From positions 1 through 63,855 of IMG/VR virus record IMGVR_UViG_3300022698_000087: 63,855 nucleotides of DNA; one strand, given 5' to 3'. The stretch is from a virus. The position numbers and the translations under genes were made by a program. The notes under the pieces are model-generated. The model saw nothing but the letters and a program-made list of their open reading frames with translations. It had not been told where the DNA came from and searched no databases. Shown piece by piece: positions 14,716 through 22,692 of the stretch (position 1 is its first letter; each line of letters begins with the position of its first letter).

Positions 14716-16664
14716 CCCATTGAGTCTCCCCAGTTGGTTCCGATCTCGATATCGACCTTCGACGGCACAACGAGCGGAACACAGGTTCTCATTATTTCAG
14801 CCATTTCAGTAGCAGTCTTCTCATCTTCTATTGTTGTATCAATTTCATCATGTATTTGCAACTGAATTCTGTAATTATTCTCATCCATGAGAACCATCGC
14901 CAGCTTCGTTTGATCTGCGGATGAACCCTGAATCAGGTTGTTTAGGGCTTTTCTCTCCATTCCTGCACCAGGAGGATAGTGGATATGCCGTCCGAGAATG
15001 GTCTTAATGAACCGCCTATTCCAGGCAACTCTCTCCACTCTTCGCTTAATGTCATCCAGGAATGGAACCTTCTGGTTGAACTCCTCAAGGAAGGCCCTCC
15101 CCTCTGGGCCTGCAACCACTCGTTCGATACCCTTGATGATTGCTACCTCGGTTGAGAATCCACAGCTACGACACATCTTCGCTTGGCCCATACCATAGGT
15201 CAGGCCCAGAAAGACGGCCTTGGCCCGCTTCCGAAGCTTCGCGAACAACTCTGGGTTATCGGCCTTTTTGATTCCGAAGGCCATTTCGGTGGTCATGTCA
15301 TGCCAATCGAATCCCTTATGAAAGCCGTCTACGGCGGGCTGTGTGCCTCTACAGCCTGCAATGTGTGCGTAGTGTACAAACATTCGTGGCTCTTGCTGGG
15401 AGTAGTCCATAGCGGCCCACAGGCCCCCCTCGTCTGGAAGGTAGATAGATCGCCACATCTTTCCCAAAATGGGGTGTCTGGATGGCTGCTGCTGCAGATT
15501 AGGGTCACAGGAGGACAATCGACCGGGGCCAGCTCCAACAACGTTATCACTGTTGTCATTCTGTCGTCTAAGCTGGTTGAACGTAGTATGAATTCTTCCA
15601 TTGACTGCATGCTTCTCAATTGAAGCAGCGAATGTATTCCGCACTTTGTTGTATGATCTTGCTTCTAGTATCGCTTTCACTACGGGGTGCTTCTTGTTGG
15701 GCTCTAAGAACTCTTTCTTTACTGAAGGCTGGCCCTCCGGAAACTTTTCTGATGGATCTGTCCGACCATATGGCACCCCCACTGCATCCAGTGCTGCAAC
15801 TACGAGTTTAGGCTTTGTTATTTCGTCTAAGGCAATCTTGACACCGGACTTCTCGTAGATGACCTTTAGAAACTCCAGTTCCTTTTCGATGGTCAGAGCC
15901 TTAACCTTCTCTAGTTGATCGAAGTCGATTCTTATCCCTCGACGTCTCATCTTTACGAGAACAGGAAGCACCCTACACTCAAGGTTGTAGATCCCCCAAA
16001 GATCCTGATCGTCGATGATCTTCTCTTGCTTACGAAGTATCTTCAGCGGTAGATCTCCATCGTCTTCCGCATAGGGCCCAACGTAGCGAGCCGGAAGTCT
16101 CCAGAGATCTTTCTTGGGGTGTAGGCCGTAGGCCTTTGCTGCTCGATTCAGGAGATCTTCATTCTTACCAATGAAGCCATATTTCTTTGCCTGTGTGTCG
16201 AGGCCATAGGATAGTTGGTTCTCATCAATAAGGGGCTCTGCAACTTGAATGTCCTTGAACTTAGCACTACGAAATACTATTCCCTCCTCAGCCATGAAGT
16301 CAAGATCATATCCGAGGTTTGCTCCACAAATACATCCCCTGTAGTCTCTGGATCGGTCCTTCATGTACTGTAATACATGGACCGGATTCATGTTGTCACC
16401 ACCGTCGTGACGTATAGGGAGATACCACTTCGGCCCATCTTCAATAGCCAAACTGATTCCCACAATATAGGCACCACGGCGAACGCCGGGCCCCAATGTT
16501 GTTAGCTGTTCATCCCTTGTCTCCGTATCAATACCAATCCTTTGGATGCCGTCCCACGACTGCGGAAGATCCGACATCTTTGGTGCCCTCCATGGACTTT
16601 CTGGTTTGAATAGCGGAACTTGCCCAGGACACCGATTCTTAAATTTTGCTGCCCCTCTAGCCAT
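14712..16664 (-). CDS. DNA polymerase, family A with 3'-5' exonuclease domain
   Basis: This is the replicative polymerase. Residues 46-48 (DTE), GYDLDF near 119 and YAEDDGD near 198 are the three exonuclease motifs. The polymerase has GRLSS...NLQ (381-391), motif A MDYSQQEPR with Asp420, motif B R478-K482-G487-YG491, and motif C HDE near 612. The O-helix position equal to E. coli Phe762 is Leu486. The 650-residue length fits phage enzymes lacking the 5' nuclease. The ATG at 16664 has AAAGGTTTC. No deletion of key residues is seen. Confidence 0.97.
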   Translation of the reverse strand: MARGAAKFKNRCPGQVPLFKPESPWRAPKMSDLPQSWDGIQRIGIDTETRDEQLTTLGPGVRRGAYIVGISLAIEDGPKWYLPIRHDGGDNMNPVHVLQYMKDRSRDYRGCICGANLGYDLDFMAEEGIVFRSAKFKDIQVAEPLIDENQLSYGLDTQAKKYGFIGKNEDLLNRAAKAYGLHPKKDLWRLPARYVGPYAEDDGDLPLKILRKQEKIIDDQDLWGIYNLECRVLPVLVKMRRRGIRIDFDQLEKVKALTIEKELEFLKVIYEKSGVKIALDEITKPKLVVAALDAVGVPYGRTDPSEKFPEGQPSVKKEFLEPNKKHPVVKAILEARSYNKVRNTFAASIEKHAVNGRIHTTFNQLRRQNDNSDNVVGAGPGRLSSCDPNLQQQPSRHPILGKMWRSIYLPDEGGLWAAMDYSQQEPRMFVHYAHIAGCRGTQPAVDGFHKGFDWHDMTTEMAFGIKKADNPELFAKLRKRAKAVFLGLTYGMGQAKMCRSCGFSTEVAIIKGIERVVAGPEGRAFLEEFNQKVPFLDDIKRRVERVAWNRRFIKTILGRHIHYPPGAGMERKALNNLIQGSSADQTKLAMVLMDENNYRIQLQIHDEIDTTIEDEKTATEMAEIMRTCVPLVVPSKVDIEIGTNWGDSMG

Positions 16665-17040
16665 GAAACCTTTCTAGGTTCGACCTGTTTACATTTATCA
16701 GGTATCCGTATTTGTCGATGTGAGATGTCATCCGTCGAACTATTGTCGGCCACCCATGCGTTTCTCCATGTGCATCCAAATCAAGGGCGTTTATTATATC
16801 AATGACGTCGGAATAGGCTGTCTTGGTCAAATCAATGGAGAAGCACTCTGGCATGGTGCAGGGTTGACGTTTGGTGAATACAGGCCGGTTTCTGTCATCA
16901 AGGCTGCAGCGTCCTCCCTGAAGGAACACACAGTCTTCACATGTAAACAGAGTCTTTTGGTTCTGTTTTCTTATCGCTGCTCGTATGGCTAATCGTATTA
17001 GCCTCGAAGTATCATCACACTTTTCAGATTCAGCCCCCAA
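16657..17040 (-). CDS. Cys-rich hypothetical protein, 127 aa, TTG start
   Basis: The frame opens with TTG at 17040 after GAAGGTAGTGC, overlapping the helicase stop. Six Cys in the middle (CEDCVF...GRC...CTMPEC) recall zinc or iron-sulphur sites. The C-terminal half is helical. It lies between the RecD-like helicase and DNA polymerase genes, so a replication accessory role is possible. No family is recognised. Confidence 0.7.
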   Translation of the reverse strand: MGAESEKCDDTSRLIRLAIRAAIRKQNQKTLFTCEDCVFLQGGRCSLDDRNRPVFTKRQPCTMPECFSIDLTKTAYSDVIDIINALDLDAHGETHGWPTIVRRMTSHIDKYGYLINVNRSNLERFHG

Positions 17041-18205
17041 GCACTACCTTCACTTTCTTTGCTGCCCGCGTCACTGCTGTGTACAGCCATTTGCTTCGAT
17101 CTTGTTCATTGAATACTCGGCTTTCGTCGAACACAATTACACTGTCCCACTGGCTGCCTTGTGACTTATGCACAGTCATTGCAAATCCGAACTCAAACTC
17201 CTCAGCTTCCTTGCGAACCCACGGAGGAAGTGACTTCCCAGACCGATCCAGGAAGTGATGCTTATGTGCTGTCACCGCCACATACTCTACCCCCTCTGGG
17301 TCTTTTAGCACCAGATCGATGTACTTGTCCTCAGTGTCCAAACATTGGTCCACAACCCAAATGCTTCCATTCAAAAGACAAGCTTCATGATTGTTGCGTA
17401 GACATACGACGCGGTCATTCTCTACAGGAAGATCAGATCCACAACCACGGAGAGCCCTTACTTTATTGTTGGTTGCTCTTTTGGTTGCGTTCGTGCCCAC
17501 CAGGATCTGGTCATATGTCATTACTTCTTTTGGAGATACTGATCCCCAAGGAACCAGCATGCCTCCGTCAGGAGATAGGTGGTCTCCACGTCTTATCTTG
17601 GTTGCCAGATCAATGATCGGATTTCCTTTGGCCTGTCGATGTATCTCAGTCAGCATAAAGTCTGGCTTTGCGTTGATAAACCACCCGGTGCCATATACCG
17701 GAGGAAGTTGAGCTGGATCTCCCAGAACGAGTACCTTAGTTCCGAACGACAGAAGGTCTTCTGCCATTTGTTGGTTGACCATAGAGCACTCATCTACAAC
17801 AACTAAGTCGGCCCGCTTCACCTCACTATCCTGATTCAGTACGAAGTGCGGTGCCTTCAGATTTGCCTGCTCTACTTCTATTTGCTGTTCAAGCGAATCC
17901 CTAAGCTCTTTGTCCTCTGTGTTCTCTAACTTATCCATCAGTTCCCGAAGCTTGAGCTGACTTTTCTCTTTCGGGGTATAGATGAGCTTGTGGATGGTGA
18001 ATGCCTCACAGCCTTTTTGCTGCAAGACGTAAGCTGCTTTTCCTGTATACGCACAGAACAACGTTCGGCCGGATGTCGCGACATGCTTGGCTAGGGTTGT
18101 CTTTCCTGTTCCAGCGTATCCGAATAGCCGGAACACCGGCTGGTCAGTTTTCATCCATCGATTGATTGCATCGATAGCTTGATTTTGCTGATGTGATAGG
18201 TTCAC
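17030..18205 (-). CDS. RecD/Dda-like superfamily 1 DNA helicase
   Basis: The 391-residue protein has Walker A GYAGTGKT (29-36), Walker B VVDECSMVN, motif III GDPAQLPPV, and the C-terminal UvrD_C_2 signature TVHKSQGSQWD followed by YTAVTRA. This is the layout of a 5'-3' SF1B helicase such as T4 Dda. It starts with GTG at 18205 with a poor ribosome site, following a strong hairpin after the SSB-like gene, which may lower its expression. Confidence 0.95.
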   Translation of the reverse strand: MNLSHQQNQAIDAINRWMKTDQPVFRLFGYAGTGKTTLAKHVATSGRTLFCAYTGKAAYVLQQKGCEAFTIHKLIYTPKEKSQLKLRELMDKLENTEDKELRDSLEQQIEVEQANLKAPHFVLNQDSEVKRADLVVVDECSMVNQQMAEDLLSFGTKVLVLGDPAQLPPVYGTGWFINAKPDFMLTEIHRQAKGNPIIDLATKIRRGDHLSPDGGMLVPWGSVSPKEVMTYDQILVGTNATKRATNNKVRALRGCGSDLPVENDRVVCLRNNHEACLLNGSIWVVDQCLDTEDKYIDLVLKDPEGVEYVAVTAHKHHFLDRSGKSLPPWVRKEAEEFEFGFAMTVHKSQGSQWDSVIVFDESRVFNEQDRSKWLYTAVTRAAKKVKVVLGG

Positions 18206-18229
18206 AGTATCACCAAAGAAATAGGAGGG

Positions 18230-18253
18230 CCCAGGGGCCCGAAGGCCCCCAGG
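18230..18253 (-). promoter_or_regulatory. UUCG-tetraloop hairpin after the SSB-like gene
   Basis: The transcript forms a 10-bp GC-rich stem (two G-U pairs) around TTCG. It lies between the stop of 18269-19099 and the helicase start. With no clean U-tract it probably stabilises the 3' end of the abundant upstream message or causes partial termination. Confidence 0.6.
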
Positions 18254-18268
18254 TTAGGAGAGAGCGTC

Positions 18269-19099
18269 TTAGAAGGGAGCAGGCTTGTCGCAGTCCTCTT
18301 CGCCGCCAGTGTTCTGCTTGCCGTGATCGACCTTGGCCTGACCACTGCTCACTTGATCGCGGAAGTCCTTACCTGCCAGGACAATGGGGTTGTCCGGGGC
18401 CATGAGGGACTCTTTGACGGAGTTACCGACCGGATCGATGCGGAAGTTAAAGAAGTCGCCCTTTGCATTGCTGTCGGAAACCGACCGGACCTTCAGCTGG
18501 AAGGCGAACAGCGGAGGACGGCCTTTGACCTGCATCATCGGGGTCATGATTCCCTTGTAGGCCTTGATCTTCGTGCTGCAGAAGGCAATCATGCACGGTG
18601 AAGTGTCTCCGGCCTCATCGACGAGGAGTCCGTACATATAGTAGGTCTCGACGAGGTCATGGGGGACGCCATCAGCCACCGGAACGGTGTACTTGCCGAA
18701 TTCCTTCGAGGCTTCCTTGGCCGAACGGACAACTTCGGAATCACATTCGTGAATGGCCACAAACCCGCCGCTATCTTTCTGCCGGTTCTTCCATTCAACG
18801 AACACATGCTCGGTGTAGCACGGGACGAATGTCACGCCGGTTTCGCCATCATACAGATCCCGACTGGCGGTGTTTATGAGCTGGCCAGCTTCGGCACCTT
18901 CAATGAACTCCGGTTTCGACTTCATAACCTGCGGACTGTTGACCTGGAGGATCGCCAGGAACGGAATCGTGCAGTCCTGTGTGCTTGTGTTCTCGAAGCC
19001 TTGGCCCGCCATGTCACCGTAGTCAAAGCTACCGCCGACCGCCAGGGCCGTGTTCTCATTCTTTTTCTTTGCCAAATCTGTTGTTTTCTTTGCTGCCAT
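18269..19099 (-). CDS. Putative single-stranded DNA-binding protein, 276 aa
   Basis: The ATG at 19099 has GGAGAACACAAGT. The protein has a Lys-rich N terminus, a beta-rich core (IPFLAILQVNSPQV...TGVTFVPCYTEHVFVEW), and an acidic C-terminal tail ending EEDCDKPAPF. An acidic tail with terminal Phe is typical of SSB and T7 gp2.5-type proteins. The core is a recurring phage family that I know only as a replication-region protein, so the SSB role rests on tail, context and the stability hairpin after the gene. Confidence 0.65.
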   Translation of the reverse strand: MAAKKTTDLAKKKNENTALAVGGSFDYGDMAGQGFENTSTQDCTIPFLAILQVNSPQVMKSKPEFIEGAEAGQLINTASRDLYDGETGVTFVPCYTEHVFVEWKNRQKDSGGFVAIHECDSEVVRSAKEASKEFGKYTVPVADGVPHDLVETYYMYGLLVDEAGDTSPCMIAFCSTKIKAYKGIMTPMMQVKGRPPLFAFQLKVRSVSDSNAKGDFFNFRIDPVGNSVKESLMAPDNPIVLAGKDFRDQVSSGQAKVDHGKQNTGGEEDCDKPAPF

Positions 19100-19132
19100 A
19101 CTTGTGTTCTCCAATTGGTTGCAACGGATTGG

Positions 19133-19708
19133 TTACTTCTTACTCTTTATCTCGACGACATCAACGCAATGCACGCCGAAAATATCCAGAGGGACTTCCT
19201 CTCCGGCATTAAGTCTCTTTGTGACAAACGATTTCACTGTGGACCCATGCACATCCAAATCCACAGAATGGTTGGGCCATCCTCGGCCGATGAGCTTCAG
19301 AAGTTTTTCCACCTTTTCAGCCTGAGTCTTATTGAATTCAATAATGACTCTTCGCTTTACCATTCCACCTTGGCCGTTATCGTCGAGCCACTTAATGGCC
19401 ACAGGCTTTCGGTCTTTGGAGATGTTGGTGAAGACCTTGTTGGTTAGCTTCAGAGGGAGACCGCTGGTTGTGCGAAGCTCAGTCTGACCTACAGACATGA
19501 ATAGTTCAGGAAGCTGCTCCTCAGCGATTCCTCTACGCTGAGACTCCAGTTTCTTCAGCTCCAACTTTTTACTGGCGATGTCCTTATCTAGTTGATGCAT
19601 CTCATCGGCAAGCTTTGAGATCTTGCCGAGGACATCAGTAGAATCGACAGTGTCTTCCTGCAGAGCGGAATAATCATACATCGGTATTTCGTCTTTCTTA
19701 CTGGCCAT
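19133..19708 (-). CDS. Replication-region coiled-coil protein, 191 aa
   Basis: Directly downstream of a consensus promoter. Residues 25-65 are a coiled coil (charged heptads ending KKLELKKLESQRR), followed by a beta-rich domain (LPLKLTNKVFTNIS...RRVIIEFNK). It ends with KSKK. The pair 19133-19708 and 18269-19099 is found together in the replication module; its biochemical role is not known to me. Confidence 0.75.
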   Translation of the reverse strand: MASKKDEIPMYDYSALQEDTVDSTDVLGKISKLADEMHQLDKDIASKKLELKKLESQRRGIAEEQLPELFMSVGQTELRTTSGLPLKLTNKVFTNISKDRKPVAIKWLDDNGQGGMVKRRVIIEFNKTQAEKVEKLLKLIGRGWPNHSVDLDVHGSTVKSFVTKRLNAGEEVPLDIFGVHCVDVVEIKSKK

Positions 19709-19729
19709 GTTCTCTCCTATTTGAGTGGC

Positions 19730-21202
19730 TTATGATCCAAGTATATCTGTTTCTGCGTCATATGTCAATAACCATTTTCGGATTTTTCCATCGACAACCA
19801 CAGATGCATTGTCGAACTTGGTCCGAAGGGATTCAATGATATCGATATCCTTGGTATTATCGGCCACAATATCGATATATCGAACACTCTGGGTCTGTCC
19901 GGCCCGGTGATTTCGGTCTTCGCTTTGATGGCGTTCTTTCATCTTGAAGCTGTTCGAGTAATAGATAGTTGTCCTGGCCTCGTTCAAGGTGTGACCTTCA
20001 CCCATACTATCAGGCGTTGCCACAATGAACTGAACATTCTCGACAGGTTCAGTCTTGAATCTGTATTTGTTGTCCTCTCGCTTCTCCTCATCTATCGATC
20101 CATCCCACCGAACTGCCTTATCTCCAAGCATTTCGCAGATGAGATCAATGTCCTTGATGAACCTAGCCCAGATGATTGCTTTGTGTGGAAGATCCTGCGT
20201 GATCTCATTGAGCATCTTGAGTCGAGGGTTGTCCTTCTCAATCATGATGCATTTGTCCTCTTCGCCGGTGGGAAGATATCCGCAGGCTACTTGCTGAAGC
20301 CTAAGCAGCCTTGTGATGGCTAGAGGAGTGAAGATCATCTCTCCGTCTACCTCTGCCATGAATTCCTCCTCAAGCTCTCTGTAGATCTTCCACTGCTTGG
20401 CAGTCATCTCGAAGCCCGCATAGGAGTAGAGTTTGGGGGGAAGGTCAAGAACATCTTCCTTCAGGACACGTGACGACATAGAGCTTACCAGTTGAGTAAG
20501 AAGTTCCATGTTCTTATATCCGACCAGCACATCGTACTCGCGGTCTTGAGCCCCGTTGTACCCCTTCTTCCACTCACCAAAGAAGGTCTTGAAGCACTGG
20601 AAACTACCAAGTCCGTACTCGGTCTCAGACCAGAACTTCTTGTTCAGGAATCGGAACTGAGTGTAGACATCGAACGGAGTATTGGTGATGGGCGTCCCAC
20701 ACAACGTTCGCTTGTATTTTGCATAGTCACCAGATGCCAACACGGTTCGTGTCACCTTGGCCGAGGGGGTCTTAATTCGGTTCGATTCATCGGCGATGTA
20801 GAGGCAACGATGCTTCGACAGAAACTTCCGAGCCAACTTCTTACCAGCCTCCGTCTTAATTCCTGGGTATGACATCGCCAAGATCGGAAGTTTGTTAGTG
20901 GTGAAGAGGATCTCCCATTCCTTCTGATGCTTCTTGGTTTTGGCTTTCTTTGTATGAAACGCTACAGCCTCATAGTCTAGTGACAAGTGGTCCGGGATCT
21001 CGTATCTGACCCAGTTGGTGTGAAGCCCGGAGGGGGCGAGGATGAATAGGGCGTCTATCTCTCCGGCCGCATGAAGCTTCTCGGCGGTTGCAAGGCCGAG
21101 CCACGTCTTGCCAGTACCCTGTTCCCAATGAATGGCTCGAACAGCATCCAAGCCGTGCTCATTAAGCTCTTTTAATTGATGACTGAATGGTTTTGTCTTC
21201 AT
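19730..21202 (-). CDS. SNF2-family DEAD/DEAH-type helicase, 490 aa
   Basis: Motif I is EQGTGKTW (27-34), motif Ia LAPSGLHTNW, motif II ADESNRIK, motif III SGDYAKYKRTLCGTPITN, and the C-terminal lobe has the SNF2-like DSMGEGHTLNEA and EDRNHRAGQ (motif VI). SNF2-type proteins translocate on dsDNA; phage versions are common next to polymerase genes. The ATG overlaps the upstream stop and follows AAGGTATATGC. The promoter for the next operon lies in its last codons. Confidence 0.93.
   Translation of the reverse strand: MKTKPFSHQLKELNEHGLDAVRAIHWEQGTGKTWLGLATAEKLHAAGEIDALFILAPSGLHTNWVRYEIPDHLSLDYEAVAFHTKKAKTKKHQKEWEILFTTNKLPILAMSYPGIKTEAGKKLARKFLSKHRCLYIADESNRIKTPSAKVTRTVLASGDYAKYKRTLCGTPITNTPFDVYTQFRFLNKKFWSETEYGLGSFQCFKTFFGEWKKGYNGAQDREYDVLVGYKNMELLTQLVSSMSSRVLKEDVLDLPPKLYSYAGFEMTAKQWKIYRELEEEFMAEVDGEMIFTPLAITRLLRLQQVACGYLPTGEEDKCIMIEKDNPRLKMLNEITQDLPHKAIIWARFIKDIDLICEMLGDKAVRWDGSIDEEKREDNKYRFKTEPVENVQFIVATPDSMGEGHTLNEARTTIYYSNSFKMKERHQSEDRNHRAGQTQSVRYIDIVADNTKDIDIIESLRTKFDNASVVVDGKIRKWLLTYDAETDILGS
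19740..19768 (-). promoter_or_regulatory. Consensus promoter TTGACA-17-TATACT
   Basis: -35 TTGACA (19763-19768), -10 TATACT (19740-19745), spacing 17, on the minus strand. It lies in the end of the SNF2 gene and drives 19133-19708, the SSB-like protein, RecD-like helicase, polymerase and PrimPol genes. Confidence 0.92.
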
Positions 21203-21465
21203 GCATATACCTTTGCGTTTAAGATTGTTTGAATTACTCCGTTTTCTTCAATGATGAAGATGTAGTTTCCAACTTCATTGAAGTCGAAGTCCAAGGCAAA
21301 GATTCCATCCTCTAGGACAAACGGAGAATGCTTTGTCACTTGGTTATTTCCAGGGTGGTGCTGGGGGCCGTAGACTCTGATTGATATAGTTGTGGTCTCT
21401 TCGTCTACGGCCGCGTACACCAGCCTGTCATACCCAGGTCGATATGTGGCTCTCTGGAACCTCAT
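21199..21465 (-). CDS. Hypothetical beta-rich protein, 88 aa
   Basis: The ATG at 21465 lies two codons after the upstream stop. The longer frame up to 21558 overlaps another gene and is unlikely. The sequence alternates hydrophobic residues (TTISIRVYG...FALDFDFNEVGNYIFIIEENG), suggesting a small beta sandwich like that of 21467-21829. It may form a pair with that gene. No family is recognised. Confidence 0.65.
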   Translation of the reverse strand: MRFQRATYRPGYDRLVYAAVDEETTTISIRVYGPQHHPGNNQVTKHSPFVLEDGIFALDFDFNEVGNYIFIIEENGVIQTILNAKVYA

Positions 21466-21466
21466 A

Positions 21467-21829
21467 TTACCCGAAGTGTCCCCCGCCTCCTGAACCGCCA
21501 GCAAGCAGCGTATCAATCTTCGATTCGACCGTCGCGACGTTGCCGCCAATCGACTCAAGGGAATAGCTGCCCACGATAAACTGCTTCACCAAATTTAGCC
21601 CAGTGTCGTCAACGAACGCCACAGACCAAATGCCGTCTGCGTCCGGGGCGAAAGACCCAGCGACAATCTTTGTTGATCCAATCTGAGTAAGCCCAGATCC
21701 GAGAGTTAGAGCTGTGCCAACCACAGCGTCGGCTTCGTCGTAGACAGTTGCCGTGGGATTGTCTGTGCCAGGATTTCCGTTGATTCTGACCCGAAAGTGA
21801 ATAGTGTCGCCTACCTTATACGTCTTCAC
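21467..21829 (-). CDS. Hypothetical beta-sandwich-like protein, 120 aa
   Basis: A GTG at 21829 has AAAGG eight bases before it and is preferred; the TTG two codons earlier is too close. The product has an Ig-like pattern (TIHFRVRINGNPGTDNPTAT, VGSYSLESIGGN) and a Gly-rich end. It resembles small structural phage proteins but lies in the replication half of the genome. Function unknown. Confidence 0.65.
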   Translation of the reverse strand: MKTYKVGDTIHFRVRINGNPGTDNPTATVYDEADAVVGTALTLGSGLTQIGSTKIVAGSFAPDADGIWSVAFVDDTGLNLVKQFIVGSYSLESIGGNVATVESKIDTLLAGGSGGGGHFG

Positions 21830-21831
21830 AA

Positions 21832-22254
21832 TCAAAACCTTTCTTCATATGAGAATTTGTGGCCGCTGCTACGCCGCAGCGTAACCATTGTCTCTGCAAG
21901 CATGTCCAGTTGTTGTTCTACGTGAAGATCGTTCTGAATCGAACTCATTGGGCCCTTATCATAGCTCCACTCATCCCATGCCGCAAACGTGATATGAAGT
22001 AGCTCATGGACCAACGTCTTCTCTTGATCGATGTCAACACATCCCTCGTACTTGGTTTTAGGGTCGGTGATCTTCACAGTGCATTGGCGTCTGGCCAAGT
22101 TCCATGACGCCTTTCCTGCAGCAGTAGAGTCACCACCTTGATCGATCATCTTCATTAGATGAAGATCAATACTCCAATAGTGAAGCCCAAGTTTTTCCTT
22201 CCAGTAGGCTACAGCCTCCTGAAGATCTTGGATCGATAGATCGGTATCTGCCAT
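21832..22254 (-). CDS. Putative zinc metallopeptidase (HELLH), 140 aa
   Basis: The motif VHELLHITFAAWDEW carries a HExxH zinc site, and ILEKTLVHELLH is preceded by an acidic strand, as in SprT- or WSS1-like small phage peptidases. ATG at 22254 and GTG at 22263 are both near GGAG. The substrate is unknown; a role in clearing DNA-protein links or in lysis are both conceivable. Confidence 0.75.
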   Translation of the reverse strand: MADTDLSIQDLQEAVAYWKEKLGLHYWSIDLHLMKMIDQGGDSTAAGKASWNLARRQCTVKITDPKTKYEGCVDIDQEKTLVHELLHITFAAWDEWSYDKGPMSSIQNDLHVEQQLDMLAETMVTLRRSSGHKFSYEERF

Positions 22255-22259
22255 ATCAC

Positions 22260-22577
22260 TCACACTCCGTAGAATTTGTAGTAGATTAGTAGAATGAGCC
22301 AGATCGTATTCATCGCAGTGATGAAGTATGTTGCTCTAAGGCTCCACTTCTGAGCTATGGATTTGTAGTAGTAAAGGTTCCAATAGCCCCAAACGGCGAA
22401 GAACGCGACGGCATAGATATTTACTCCAGCAACACTTCTATCGTGCAGTACCTGCATGATGTGCATGACAATGAAGAATCCGCCAGACAATTCAAACACA
22501 CTGTTGATTTGGTCAGATCGGCCTCTTCCATCCACGCTTTTCTGCTTGTTTCCATGCTTCATCGATGCAGACATCAT
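22260..22577 (-). CDS. Small integral membrane protein with three segments, 105 aa
   Basis: The ATG at 22577 follows AGAGAGGAAT. Three hydrophobic segments are visible (GGFFIVMHIMQVL, NIYAVAFFAVWGYWNLYYY, TYFITAMNTIWLILLIYY). The N terminus is basic. With three passes it could be a class I holin, but no endolysin is adjacent. It overlaps the upstream small gene. Confidence 0.75.
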   Translation of the reverse strand: MMSASMKHGNKQKSVDGRGRSDQINSVFELSGGFFIVMHIMQVLHDRSVAGVNIYAVAFFAVWGYWNLYYYKSIAQKWSLRATYFITAMNTIWLILLIYYKFYGV

Positions 22578-22692
22578 ATTCCTCTCTAGTAATTACTCCA
22601 GACAGCAAGTTGTAATTCAAGTCGTACACTTCGTGGGGGACAGACCGTCGTCTCGGCGTGTCCCCCTTGCCACCAGCCCAGGCCCCACTCAT
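22513..22692 (-). CDS. Hypothetical protein, 59 aa
   Basis: The ATG at 22692 overlaps the stop of the A1-like gene (ATGA) and follows GGAAAGTACAGAGC. The product has a Gly-rich N terminus, then YDLNYNLLSGVITREEYD, a helical hairpin pattern, and a basic end. It lies just after the internal promoter 22785-22813. No family is recognised. Confidence 0.65.
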   Translation of the reverse strand: MSGAWAGGKGDTPRRRSVPHEVYDLNYNLLSGVITREEYDVCIDEAWKQAEKRGWKRPI

